A DNA stretch of 64,000 bases from Ruminiclostridium herbifermentans (GTDB lineage: Bacteria > Bacillota > Clostridia > Acetivibrionales > DSM-1351): the NCBI RefSeq assembly GCF_005473905.2, contig NZ_CP061336.1, positions 3,588,501-3,652,500 of the forward strand, given 5' to 3'. The notes below the pieces were generated by a model. That model made no database searches. It saw only the letters and a program-made list of their open reading frames with translations, and had not been told where the DNA came from. This document shows, one piece after another, positions 55,168 to 64,000 of the stretch. Position 1 is the stretch's first letter. Each line of letters opens with the position of its first letter. Both the position numbers and the translations under genes were made by a program.

Positions 55168-55431
55168 TGCTCTTTCGAGTTTCAAAAAACGCAAGCGTTT
55201 TTTATGTGGATGCTGCTTACATACCTGCTCTTTTGAGGCTTAAGATTCGCATGCGTTTTTTGCTAATATGGGTGATGCGCCTACATGGTGCTCTTTTGTG
55301 TCTCAAGATACGCATGCGGTTTTGTCAATGTGGATGCTGCTTACATGATGCTCTTTTAAGTCTTAAGATACACATGCGTTTTTTGCTAATATGGATGATG
55401 CACTTACACGCTGCTCTTTTGAGTCTAGAGA
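55168..55431 (+). repeat. Tandem array of ~60-bp units
   Basis: TGCTCTTT recurs at 55168, 55226, 55289, 55349 and 55412, i.e. every 58-63 bases. Each unit also holds a CGCATGCG-like palindrome followed by a T-run and a TGGATGCTGCTTACAT-like end. A frame of 113 codons crosses it and repeats roughly ALLxLKIRMRFLLIW, but it lacks a ribosome site and runs through simple repeats, so I treat it as non-coding. The array lies upstream of the xylanase gene. The rest of 54899-55792 holds only AT-rich sequence. Confidence 0.85.
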
Positions 55432-55792
55432 ACATTATTCTTTGAACTGCCTTTACCATTCACCATCCATGATTAATAACATAATGAAATAAACACTGTA
55501 AAACTTATGTAATTATATAGTTCAGCCGTTTTCCAATGTAAATGCTATTTACTTATTACACCTAAACAATATTTACACTATAGAAAAGAGCCTACTAAAA
55601 ATATAGTAAGCCCTAATATAATTTGTATTTATTTAGTTTAGAAAGTTGTTATTAAATAATTAGGTATTATTTAAACAAAATCAAATACTAACATATATGG
55701 TATTCACAAATTTATTTCTCTTTTTTATAGCTTATTTAGCATTTTTTTTAACTACCACACATTAATTTTGAAACAAGCATCATCATCCATCA

Positions 55793-56449
55793 CTAAATAG
55801 TAAAGTTATACCATGTTCCCAGCAATTCAAATGTGTAGTTACCCTTACCACTTAATGTGTACACAATTCTTTTTGTTGTCATAACTGTAAGAGAAGGACC
55901 TAAATATTTCCAGAAAATAGGTCCATTTATTGGGCGAAGAGAAATCAACGTCCCTCCATCTGGCAATGTTCCAAGAGCTACCGCTAATTCGTCAGTATAC
56001 TCAATCATATAACCAGAAGACGGGAAGAGAACTTCAAACACAATCTGATACCTTCCATCAGAAGTCTCTTCTATGTGATATGTTATGTCCTCTTTCTTTG
56101 GAGTATATAGAACCCACATTTTCATTTTTTCTGCAGGGAAAATTACAATTGTTCCAAGAAGATATTGTTTTATAAGTGACATATCAAGACTATCTACTCC
56201 TTCATCCCCATTTACATCTGCTGCTATAAAGTTGTCTGATGATTTAAAATCTACCTTCCCCAAAAGATAATTCTTAATATATACTATGTCTAATACATCT
56301 ACATATTTGTCACCATTGGCATCCCCATAAACAATTTCACTTTCAGACTCTGCCACCACAGGTAAATCTGAAGCAAATACCATGGTGCTTCCTAACAGTA
56401 GCGAGCAAATAACCGTTATTACAACCAAAATCTTTGCCTTTTTGAACAT
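55793..56449 (-). CDS. Secreted protein with N-terminal dockerin and unassigned C-terminal domain
   Basis: The start at 56449 (MFKKAKILVVITV) follows a G-run 6 bases upstream. A signal peptide ends near MVFAS. A complete dockerin comes first (DANGDKYVDVLD and DVNGDEGVDSLD, about residues 40-105). It is followed by about 105 residues of beta-rich sequence with RYQIVFEVLFPSSGYMIEY and SLTVMTTKRIVYTLSGKGNYTFELLG. I see no glycosidase motif. Its size and beta-rich ending with an FEL motif recall small protease-inhibitor folds (BsuPI or chagasin types), which do occur with dockerins in clostridia. That link is speculative. Confidence 0.8.
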   Translation of the reverse strand: MFKKAKILVVITVICSLLLGSTMVFASDLPVVAESESEIVYGDANGDKYVDVLDIVYIKNYLLGKVDFKSSDNFIAADVNGDEGVDSLDMSLIKQYLLGTIVIFPAEKMKMWVLYTPKKEDITYHIEETSDGRYQIVFEVLFPSSGYMIEYTDELAVALGTLPDGGTLISLRPINGPIFWKYLGPSLTVMTTKRIVYTLSGKGNYTFELLGTWYNFTI

Positions 56450-56668
56450 TATCATCCCCCCCAAACTTATTTTGTTAATTACATTATACCTTATTTTGGT
56501 TTATTTGTCATTATTAGGTTTTAATATCGCTTTTTTTATTACATTATTTGTTTGTCAATATATTTTTGCTAATTTTATTATAGAATGATTAATTATCAAC
56601 AATAAACTGTTAAAAATAGAAATTTTCATTTCCATTAGAAAATAGTATCAATAGATTTAAATTTGAAG

Positions 56669-57724
56669 CTATTTCTGTACAATGCCCTCAATCTCAACAA
56701 GCAAATCATTTCTACACACATCTGCTTTCAAATAAGCAATTGACCTATTTTTAGAAAACGCATTGCTGCAAATATCTTTTATTACTTCAAAATCCTCATT
56801 ATTTTTTATATAGACCTTTATACAATCTATATTGTCAAGCGTAAAGTTCTCTTTTATCCCATAGTTACTTAAATTTGAACTAGAAATTAAAACCCTTATA
56901 TTTTCTAGTGTAGTCTCACATTGTTTTCCAACATTTCCCACGTGTACTGTATCAGAGCCTAAAATACTAGCCGTTCCAGAAATATATAATCTTGAAATTA
57001 AGGAATTGTAATTGGTATATGTAGCTCTTGCAAAGCTAGGAGACTTTATCCCATATTTCGGAGGATATTTATAGGCTGGAGTCTGATTGGGGTTTTCAAT
57101 GTATTTCTGTATGTTTTGTACCGTAGATAGCATATAAATACATAAGCTGTCACCCCTACATCCTATTCCAGTTGCTGCAGGATAAATATTCCCGTTTACT
57201 TCAAAGGATTCAGCCCTTCCGTGACAAAACTTAGTGTACCTCTCCTTCGCATCTGAAAATTCATTTATATTTGGAATATGATTCCATACTCTTGATATAT
57301 TTGAATAGTTATTTCTTTTAAGAATTTCAAATATGGAGTCATATGCCAGCCTTCCAATCTCACGCAAGTCCCTGTTTTGTTCTTTAATATTTACTGTTAA
57401 AAAATGATGATATCCATCACACGCAAATTTCAATATTTCATTATTTCCATAGTTGATGGGCTGATCTGATGTCCAAATTTCATAAAATGCATTTTCCATA
57501 AATGGCTTCATCTTTATATTCATTGTAGGTAAATCTTCACCTAGAATTTTAAGATCTTCGTGTTCATTTAAATCACTGAATTTTATTACTCCAAGAATAT
57601 TTTCCTTTTTTTGAATCTCCTTCAGTCTAATCAAATCCGCTGGAATTAAATGTACATTAACTTTTGGAAATTCTTCATTTGAAATAGTACCCTTACTAAT
57701 CTCTTCTTTTGATACATTAAACAT
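56669..57724 (-). CDS. Chorismatase-like protein (FkbO/Hyg5/XanB2 family)
   Basis: The start at 57724 (MFNVSKEEISKG) is chosen because GGGGGG lies 10 bases upstream. The 351-residue protein has the two-half YjgF/RutC-like layout of chorismatases. Conserved-looking segments are YSNISRVWNHIPNINEF, ATGIGCRGDSLCIYML, SPSFARA, YISGTASILGSDTVHVG and GKQCETTLENIRVLI. These enzymes hydrolyse chorismate to pyruvate plus a dihydro- or hydroxybenzoate. Which product is made depends on a few active-site residues that I cannot settle here. It stands alone between a dockerin gene and a GH43 gene, so its pathway partners must be elsewhere. Confidence 0.8.
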   Translation of the reverse strand: MFNVSKEEISKGTISNEEFPKVNVHLIPADLIRLKEIQKKENILGVIKFSDLNEHEDLKILGEDLPTMNIKMKPFMENAFYEIWTSDQPINYGNNEILKFACDGYHHFLTVNIKEQNRDLREIGRLAYDSIFEILKRNNYSNISRVWNHIPNINEFSDAKERYTKFCHGRAESFEVNGNIYPAATGIGCRGDSLCIYMLSTVQNIQKYIENPNQTPAYKYPPKYGIKSPSFARATYTNYNSLISRLYISGTASILGSDTVHVGNVGKQCETTLENIRVLISSSNLSNYGIKENFTLDNIDCIKVYIKNNEDFEVIKDICSNAFSKNRSIAYLKADVCRNDLLVEIEGIVQK

Positions 57725-58405
57725 TATACATATACCCCCCACTATAATTTTAAAGCTTTTAATTATTTACTCAATCTTACATATAAAATGGCTATCGTTT
57801 CTGACCACTTACAAATGTTTATTAGATAAATTTTCTATATAGTAAGTTTTTCAGGAGCTAGCAATTGTTCATTCTCAGCATCTTGGGGTATTTTGCATAT
57901 ATTCACCATACATTAACCATATCAGCGAAAATTGATAAACTAGTAAATTTACATATTAATTACATGATAAATTCGGCTTAATAACCTTGTTAAATACCCA
58001 AATACATGAAGGAAGATTAATTAAAATAGCCTTTCCATAGGTATTAAGATTAAGAATAGCTTTTTCAAATATCAACTATTGATTTTATTCAAGTAGTTAC
58101 AAATTTATCCATGCTATCCAAATCCAATTTTACAATATATTATTTAATATTGAAATGATAAATGTAAATAAATGCGCAAAACAAGACAAAATATGTAAAG
58201 TATAGAAAGATTATTCGTGATAAACTAATATGAAGATACTTAAAACAACTCTTTTTATGCTAATATCAGTTGTCTTATAAGTGTTTTTTATCAATATGAA
58301 GGTTTTAAGTCAAAAAGCAAAAATTTTTCAAATTAATGTGCATATACATCAGTGTTCTCCACTGATATTATAATAATAATTTGCCATAGAGGCATGGAGG
58401 TAACT
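57725..58405. other. Intergenic region, divergent promoters expected
   Basis: The leftward chorismatase gene and the rightward GH43 gene diverge from this AT-rich stretch. It must contain both promoters, but I could not pick convincing -35/-10 pairs and saw no repeat or structured RNA. Confidence 0.3.
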
Positions 58406-59389
58406 ATGAGTAATAATAGCAATCAAAATAAGCCTTTAGTAACCCATATCTTTACTGCTGATCCTTCAGCACATGTTTTCGAGGATAAAATTTATATTTA
58501 TCCTTCTCATGATCTAGATCATGATGGGCCTGATAATGACAATGGTGACCAGTATAGAATGGAGGATTATCATATTTTATCAATGGATGATATAGATGCT
58601 CCTTGCATTGACCATGGTGAAGCACTTCACATGAAGGATGTGCCATGGGTAAGCCAGCAAATGTGGGCACCTGATGCCGCTTTCAAAAATGGTACTTATT
58701 ATTTGTACTTCCCCGCAAGAGACAAAGAGGGTATTTTCCGTATAGGCGTTGCAACCAGTAAAAATCCTGCAGGTCCATTCAAGGCAGAGCCTAATTACAT
58801 ACCAGGCAGCTTCAGTATAGATCCTGCTGTATATGTTGATGATGATGGTAAATCATATATTTATTTTGGGGGTCTTTGGGGAGGACAATTAGAAAGATGG
58901 CAAACTGGCACTTTCATTCCTGATGCAGCTGGCCCCGCAGATAATGAACCAGCTTTGGGCCCTATGGTGGCAGAATTAAGCGATGACATGCTTACTTTTA
59001 AAGAGAAGCCTCAAGAAATTACTATTCTTGACGAAGACGGTAATCCTCTTACTGCAAGTCAGCGTGACAAAAGATACTTTGAGGGACCATGGATGCATAA
59101 GTATAATGGATATTACTATTTATCCTATTCTACAGGAGATACCCATTATTTAGTTTATGCTATAGGTAAAAGCCCTAAAGGGCCTTTTACCTATAAAGGA
59201 AGAATTTTAGAGCCTGTTATTGGTTGGACAACTCATCATTCTATTGTCCAATTTAAAGATAAATGGTATTTATTCTATCATGACAGCTCATACTCAGGCG
59301 GAGTTAACCATAAGCGTTGTGTTAAATTTACAGAATTAAAGTACAATGAAGATGGTACAATTCAAACTATTAAACCTTATGAAGATTAA
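58406..59389 (+). CDS. Cytoplasmic GH43 beta-xylosidase/alpha-arabinofuranosidase
   Basis: The start at 58406 follows GGAGG with a 5-base gap; an upstream in-frame ATG has no such site. The 327-residue protein is a single five-bladed GH43 domain without signal peptide or dockerin. The catalytic base aspartate is in IFTADPSAHVF, the pKa modulator in FSIDPAVYVDDDG, and the acid glutamate in RYFEGPWMHKYNG. It probably releases xylose or arabinose from imported xylo-oligosaccharides, downstream of the secreted GH10 xylanase. The subfamily and exact specificity are not certain. Confidence 0.9.
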   Translation: MSNNSNQNKPLVTHIFTADPSAHVFEDKIYIYPSHDLDHDGPDNDNGDQYRMEDYHILSMDDIDAPCIDHGEALHMKDVPWVSQQMWAPDAAFKNGTYYLYFPARDKEGIFRIGVATSKNPAGPFKAEPNYIPGSFSIDPAVYVDDDGKSYIYFGGLWGGQLERWQTGTFIPDAAGPADNEPALGPMVAELSDDMLTFKEKPQEITILDEDGNPLTASQRDKRYFEGPWMHKYNGYYYLSYSTGDTHYLVYAIGKSPKGPFTYKGRILEPVIGWTTHHSIVQFKDKWYLFYHDSSYSGGVNHKRCVKFTELKYNEDGTIQTIKPYED

Positions 59390-59592
59390 TTACCAACCAA
59401 AGCCATACATTAAATAAAAAATTAAAAAATATTTCAACTTTTACATTTTAAATTTATAGATGTGAGAAACTTATTTTATGAAAGTTAATAATTTTCAAAA
59501 ACAAGTTGGTTTAGTAGGCAGCAAACCAGTGATACTTCTCTCACAACAATAGATTTTTATATGTGAAAGTTGTTTTAACACCCCCCAATATA

Positions 59593-59638
59593 AACTAAAG
59601 CCCCTATTCCAAGTTATATTAGAATAAGGGCTTTAGTT
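59593..59638. terminator. Bidirectional terminator between GH43 and the chitinase gene
   Basis: AACTAAAGCCC and GGGCTTTAGTT arms extend into a longer AT stem, followed by ATTTT. The genes on each side converge on it. Confidence 0.85.
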
Positions 59639-59689
59639 ATTTTAGATTACTTTCACAAAAACAAATAAACTCTAACTAAATAAATTCAT

Positions 59690-62407
59690 TCAAGGCTTTT
59701 GCCATTTCCCGCTTGCTGTAATGAGTGTAAGCATTTTTATACTGTCTCCATAATAATCATAGGCTTCAATATCAGAAGAAGCCGCCCAAAGGGAATCCAC
59801 CCATTTCTGGGCACCTGGTACTGAACTATCTTGGCACATTGCCGCTAAAAAGAAAGGCAATGTGAAGCATGTATCATTATAATTAACAAGGGGATTTCCT
59901 TTAAGGTCATAGCTTCCCATTATTTTATAAGGATTACCGCCAGTAGACTTCATAATCCAGCTGTTTTGCATATCAAGAATTTCTTTTGCCCTTTTATCGC
60001 CTGTCATAATATAATCTGTTGCAAATCTCCAAGGAGTACGGCATGAATTATATGCATAATCGTCATCAGTCACATCTTCTAAGAAATATTCGTAAGCAGG
60101 CCCATAAGAACCATCAGTATATTTAATTACAAAATCAGGTAACAAGCCTGTGTTATATCCATTCCTTTTTATAATATCTAATGCAATAGAATAGGATTTA
60201 TCTATTACCTTATTCCAGTCATTATTACCTGTTACTTGGGCAAATGCTTTAAGCTGCTGCATAATAAAATCTGAACATCTTGTTGCTGTATAATAGTCGT
60301 CATTATAGCTGCTTGTGCTGCACCAGGAACCTAATTGAAGTGTCCAGTCCTTTTTGTTGACTTCATATGTCATTATTTCATTTATAATGGCTAGTGCAGT
60401 CTTCTTATAATTAATTTCACCACTACTTCCCCACTTTGCATCTGCAAGCAGCAGAGCATATGCAATGTCTATATCTCCGTCTGTTGCAGAATCAGGAGTA
60501 TTTGTGGCATAGTACCCGTCATTTTCACAGTCAAAAATCTTTTTGCCGTTATCTGCTTGCTGCCATGCCATAAGGTTAGTGCCTATAGAACTTGGGTGAG
60601 CTTTATAGAAACGGTAAAGCCCGTCAAAAATGCTCTTCGCATCTTTATCATAGTCTGACATTAAGGCTGTAATAAGCATCCCATATCCATGAGCTTCTGA
60701 AACAGTAACAGCCACACCTGCTCCTGCTGGAGGGTTGTTAGGATTGTATTTCTGTCCGCTATACCATACATAATACTGAACATCCTGAGTATACGGATTT
60801 CTTACTAGATAGGCTTTCTTCCATACATCATAGAATTTCTTAGTTACCTCAGTCATTGCATTTATTCCTACACTTGGCAATAAAACTGTATTTTTAGGCT
60901 CAATGGGCTGAGGTGTACGATTTTCCAATAATATTAGCTTTAGGTTTGCTAAATCAATAGCATCTATACTTCCATCAGCATTGATGTCTGCAGCTTCCAT
61001 ACTTATGGAGCTTTCTTTGCCTAAAAGATATGACTTCAGCAATGCGAAATCAATTGAATCTACAAAACCATCTTCATTTAAGTCACCATAGTACTTAACG
61101 TCTACAGGCGGTGTTTCAGGCTCATCTACAATTTCACCATTATTTATTCCAAGCCTATCAGCAACAAATTCTTGCAGTACTAAATTCTTGTCGCAGGAAA
61201 ATTCCCAGAACATTGCACCTCCAAGTCCCATTTCCATTAAGTAATCAATTTTATATCCCAATGACTCTTTATCATCATATGAAATAAATGTGCTGCCGTT
61301 ATATAAATAAGGCATTTTTGCAGTATCATCCCAATAACGAACATAGTTGTTTTTGCCAACATAATTTTCTTCAATATCCCAATAGTCAAAAGATGCGCCT
61401 TCCCAAGTACCGTATCCATAACCAGCTGATGTTGCCGCAGAGCCGTTTTTGAATAATCCTGAACCATTAGGATCCTTTACATTTATCCAACCCTTACCAT
61501 AAAACACTAAACCTAAATTCAAATCAGCTGGTTTTACTCCTGCTTTTATGTATTCTTCAATTGTGTCCGCAACGCATAACGAACTTGTAGAAGAACCGTC
61601 ATACAGCGGTGTAACATGATTTGTTGTTGTATCCCAAGCACCATGATAATCATAGGTCATTACATTTATGTAATCCAAATACTGCATCATGCTTGCCACC
61701 TTACAATTTGCAACAAACTGCGGGCTAGCAGCTCCTGCAATACTTAACAAATACTTCTTGCCGTCCTTTTTCCCCTGTGCATCAAGAGCCATTCGAATTT
61801 CTTTTAGAAGCAATATATAGTTATCTCCATCATCTGGTCTATGAGGGATGTTATCCCCACCAGCAACAGGGTATTCCCAGTCAAGATCCACACCATCAAA
61901 GTCATATTTTACAACAAAATCTACAGCTGATTGTGCACATGCTTTTCTTAATGCTTCATCGGCTGCTACTCCTGAAAAGTTCTTTGACCATGTCCATCCC
62001 CCAACCGATATCAATGTTTTTATATGAGGATATTGCGCTTTTAATTTTTTCAATTGTCCAAAGTGTCCTCTTAGTTCAGTCTGCCATGTATCATCTCCAT
62101 AGGGCTTTTGAGTATCGATCCACGGGTCCCCAACCGTAACAGTACCATCTGCTGATAAATTAGCAAAAGCAAAATTAATATGTGTCAACAGATTAGGATT
62201 TATATTGCCCACCTCAACTTCTCTTGCGTAACCGCACCATGAAGTAAAATATGCAACATTTCTGTATTGCCTTTCAGTACTAGCCCCTGCCATTTCCGAA
62301 TTATTTGCTGCAAAGCTTGGAATACCCATAAAACTTATAAGCATTGAAATTACCAGTAAAATTGTTACAGACAGATGCCTTTTCTTCCTTCTACTTTCTA
62401 AATTCAT
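59690..62407 (-). CDS. Secreted GH18 chitinase-dockerin-GH8 double enzyme
   Basis: The ATG at 62407 has AAGGGGG upstream. The 905 residues contain a signal peptide (to about 34), a GH18 barrel (about 45-425) with the catalytic [10 protein letters not shown], a central dockerin (about 440-500; [12 protein letters not shown] and [12 protein letters not shown]), and a C-terminal GH8 domain (about 510-905). The GH8 proton donor lies in [11 protein letters not shown] and a conserved aspartate in [16 protein letters not shown]8 members are chitosanases, endoglucanases, lichenases or xylanases. Chitosanase would complement the chitinase half, but that is inference. An internal dockerin between two catalytic domains is uncommon. 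Confidence 0.9.
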   Translation of the reverse strand: MNLESRRKKRHLSVTILLVISMLISFMGIPSFAANNSEMAGASTERQYRNVAYFTSWCGYAREVEVGNINPNLLTHINFAFANLSADGTVTVGDPWIDTQKPYGDDTWQTELRGHFGQLKKLKAQYPHIKTLISVGGWTWSKNFSGVAADEALRKACAQSAVDFVVKYDFDGVDLDWEYPVAGGDNIPHRPDDGDNYILLLKEIRMALDAQGKKDGKKYLLSIAGAASPQFVANCKVASMMQYLDYINVMTYDYHGAWDTTTNHVTPLYDGSSTSSLCVADTIEEYIKAGVKPADLNLGLVFYGKGWINVKDPNGSGLFKNGSAATSAGYGYGTWEGASFDYWDIEENYVGKNNYVRYWDDTAKMPYLYNGSTFISYDDKESLGYKIDYLMEMGLGGAMFWEFSCDKNLVLQEFVADRLGINNGEIVDEPETPPVDVKYYGDLNEDGFVDSIDFALLKSYLLGKESSISMEAADINADGSIDAIDLANLKLILLENRTPQPIEPKNTVLLPSVGINAMTEVTKKFYDVWKKAYLVRNPYTQDVQYYVWYSGQKYNPNNPPAGAGVAVTVSEAHGYGMLITALMSDYDKDAKSIFDGLYRFYKAHPSSIGTNLMAWQQADNGKKIFDCENDGYYATNTPDSATDGDIDIAYALLLADAKWGSSGEINYKKTALAIINEIMTYEVNKKDWTLQLGSWCSTSSYNDDYYTATRCSDFIMQQLKAFAQVTGNNDWNKVIDKSYSIALDIIKRNGYNTGLLPDFVIKYTDGSYGPAYEYFLEDVTDDDYAYNSCRTPWRFATDYIMTGDKRAKEILDMQNSWIMKSTGGNPYKIMGSYDLKGNPLVNYNDTCFTLPFFLAAMCQDSSVPGAQKWVDSLWAASSDIEAYDYYGDSIKMLTLITASGKWQKP

Positions 62408-62676
62408 TCTACATTATCCCCCTTCTAAAATTTTTCAACCCCGCTTTTTTGATTAGAAATAAAACATGGATAATGGAATTCTTTTAGATATACGATAATT
62501 ACTATCAGCAAAAATATTTCTTGTCGATAGTTTTTTTTGATAACATCAACTCTGAATTTCGGCGCAGCAAAATATTGAAAAATATAGCACTAAATCTCTT
62601 CCATTATCTTCCCATATTATATCATATTATCCCTATTTTTGCATAATAGTGCCCAAATTCAACACATTTTTCGTTA

Positions 62677-62725
62677 GAAGTAGCCCATTTAGATAAGTTT
62701 GTACGGAAGTACCAGTAAAATAAAT
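62677..62725 (-). repeat. Dispersed ~50-bp intergenic repeat, diverged copy 3
   Basis: The minus strand reads ACTGGTACTTCCGTACAAAC, then TTATCTAAATGGGCTACTT, matching the elements at 10727 and 10946 with several differences. A fourth, weaker copy follows in the opposite direction. Confidence 0.6.
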
Positions 62726-62758
62726 CAGTACTTTATGATTATCTGAATAGTAAAAAAA

Positions 62759-62793
62759 TTAGCACAACGGTTTCATTTCCCACATTGTGCTAA
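62759..62793. terminator. Terminator near the right edge
   Basis: TTAGCACAA and TTGTGCTAA arms with A- and T-rich flanks lie between the chitinase leader and the truncated dehydratase gene. It probably ends leftward transcription of the latter. Confidence 0.7.
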
Positions 62794-62832
62794 CTTATTT
62801 TGAAGTAAATTTCAGATAACCTGCTTTTTATT

Positions 62833-62875
62833 CTGCTGGTACACGAGTACAACTTAGATAAATAGGATGCTTAGC
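62833..62875 (+). repeat. Dispersed ~50-bp intergenic repeat, diverged copy 4
   Basis: CTGGTACACGAGTACAACTT, then AGATAAATAGGATGCTTAG, aligns with the elements at 10727 and 10946. With copy 3 it forms an inverted pair around the terminator at 62759. Confidence 0.45.
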
Positions 62876-62904
62876 TAAAAAATTTAGTCGCTTAAGCCTT
62901 CCCA

Positions 62905-63534
62905 TCATGTTCTATTCTCCAAATACCAGGTAATTGTGTCGGCAATACCTTTATCAAAGGTATATTCAGGCTCCCATCCAAGCTCCTTTCGAATTTTTGA
63001 TGAATCAACGGCATACCTTTTGTCATGCCCCAATCTGTCCTCCACATATTTTATAAGAGAATCTGGCTTGCCTAATCGGTTAAGGATCAATTTTGCAATC
63101 TCAATATTTTTCTTCTCATTACCTCCACCTATATTATAGACCTCTCCTGCTTTACCATTATGCAAAATTAAATCCAGGGCTTTACAGTGGTCCTCCACAT
63201 AAATCCAATCACGTATATTAAGCCCATCACCATAGATTGGAAGTTTCCTATCTCTCAAAGTGTTCAGAATCATTAAAGGAATAAATTTCTCGGGAAACTG
63301 ATAGGGTCCATAATTATTTGAGCATCTTGTTATATTTACAGGTAAACCATAGGTCTTAAAATATGCTCTTGTCAGCAGGTCTGCCGATGCTTTGCTAGCT
63401 GAATATGGACTATTAGGCGCAATTGAGGTTTCCTCACTAAAATAGCCTGTTTGTCCTAAAGACCCATATACCTCATCTGTAGAAATCTGCAAAAAATCTT
63501 TGAAGACCATTTTATCTGGCAGCATCAAGCACAA
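62905..63534 (-). pseudogene. dTDP-glucose 4,6-dehydratase, 5'-truncated
   Basis: The frame encodes only the last two thirds of an RmlB-type protein. It includes [11 protein letters not shown], the catalytic [29 protein letters not shown] and [14 protein letters not shown]. About 120 N-terminal residues, including the GxxGxxG NAD-binding motif, are missing. No good start is present: the frame opens at a TTG without a ribosome site, only 33 bases after the stop of the ATPase gene upstream. It therefore looks like a gene cut by a deletion and is probably non-functional. Confidence 0.85.
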
Positions 63535-63567
63535 CCTGAGTTCCTAGCATTTTAACCTACATGCTTC

Positions 63568-64000
63568 TTAATTCTGCTTGCTGAGGCAATAATTAATAAA
63601 CTGCTGAGCTGTCCTGCCAGATAAGCCTCCATGCCTCATTTCCCATTTGCTTGCCTCTGCACAGAGTTCCTCTTCCTTCATCAGAACTCCATTTCTCCTT
63701 GCTAGTTCCATCACAATGTTAAAAAATTCATTACGTGAGGGCTTGAAATAGTTGATTATGCAGCCAAACCTGTTAACCAGAGACAGCTTTTCCTCCATTG
63801 TATCCGACCTATGAATTTCGTTATTACTTTCCATATCATTTCTGTCATTCCAGGTTTCTTTAATAAGATGCCTTCTGTTTGATGTGGCATATATCAAAAC
63901 GTTATCAGGCTTGGTTTCTACACCGCCTTCAATAACTGCTTTCAAAAACTTATATTCACTTTCAAATTCCTCAAAGGACAAATCATCCATGTATATAATA
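63568..64000 (-). CDS. DUF815-type AAA-like ATPase, C-terminal part
   Basis: The frame stays open to the window edge; the ATG at 63990 is internal, since IIY precedes it in the same frame. The visible part has the Walker B-like [18 protein letters not shown]-like [15 protein letters not shown], the conserved [12 protein letters not shown] and a C-terminal helical lid ending in [13 protein letters not shown]815 proteins are P-loop ATPases of unknown role. The N-terminal part with Walker A lies outside the window. Confidence 0.85.
   Translation of the reverse strand, partial: IIYMDDLSFEEFESEYKFLKAVIEGGVETKPDNVLIYATSNRRHLIKETWNDRNDMESNNEIHRSDTMEEKLSLVNRFGCIINYFKPSRNEFFNIVMELARRNGVLMKEEELCAEASKWEMRHGGLSGRTAQQFINYCLSKQN

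Noticed and set aside
55104-55445. 113-codon frame with a repeated ALLxLKIRMRFLLIW-like peptide
   Set aside because: It has no ribosome binding site and lies across tandem DNA repeats. The first interval breaks the frame-preserving spacing, so it is more likely a by-product of the repeat.

Overview
The window is AT-rich DNA from a mesophilic, anaerobic, cellulosome-forming clostridium; I cannot name the species. The evidence is nine secreted proteins carrying type I dockerins, a large [FeFe]-hydrogenase, Firmicutes-type ribosome binding sites, TTG and GTG starts in places, and dockerin recognition pairs of Ala-Ile or Ala-Leu type (as in C. cellulolyticum-like species) rather than the Ser-Thr of C. 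thermocellum. No scaffoldin, rRNA or tRNA gene was seen.

Region 1 (1-15,000) is a polysaccharide-degradation island. It holds GH5 (cut by the window edge), CBM35-GH26, GH9, GH9-CBM3c, GH5-CBM32-X2 and a convergent GH5, each ending in a dockerin, with a cytoplasmic glycogen branching enzyme set among them. Region 2 (15,800-18,500) has small housekeeping genes: a TfoX C-terminal domain protein, ferritin and methylthioadenosine phosphorylase.

Region 3 (18,835-35,948) is the most unusual part. It is a 16-gene leftward array with mostly tiny gaps and two one-base stop/start overlaps, and it looks like one biosynthetic operon. In transcription order it encodes: a 94-residue protein that resembles a RiPP leader with a very acidic tail; a helical repeat protein; a GT-B-like glycosyltransferase; an unknown protein; a radical SAM/SPASM enzyme; a nucleotidyltransferase; three more radical SAM enzymes; a second GT-B-like protein; a nucleoside-hydrolase-like protein; a fifth, B12-type radical SAM enzyme; a 69-residue membrane protein; an ABC exporter pair; and an A-PCP-C nonribosomal peptide synthetase module. 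The combination suggests a ribosomal peptide scaffold modified by radical chemistry, glycosylation and possibly a nonribosomal step. I do not recognise it as a described system.

Region 4 (36,273-53,443) begins with an IS66 remnant, then carries prolyl-, asparaginyl- and alanyl-tRNA synthetases (the alanyl enzyme is divergent), a glycine-riboswitch-controlled Na+/amino acid symporter, SfsA, a membrane protein, a CLC-type antiporter with fluoride-type motifs, at least two decayed genes, and a 1,146-residue fusion of a GltD-like NAD(P)H oxidoreductase with an [FeFe]-hydrogenase.

Region 5 (53,597-64,000) returns to polysaccharide degradation: a GH10 xylanase with dockerin, a secreted protein with an N-terminal dockerin and an unassigned C-terminal domain, a cytoplasmic GH43, and a GH18-dockerin-GH8 double enzyme. 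A lone chorismatase-like gene lies among them. The right edge has a 5'-truncated dTDP-glucose dehydratase gene next to the C-terminal part of a DUF815-type ATPase. Three kinds of intergenic repeat occur: 128-bp tandem units, ~60-bp tandem units, and a dispersed ~50-bp element. All boundaries and family calls come from reading the sequence; no database search was done.
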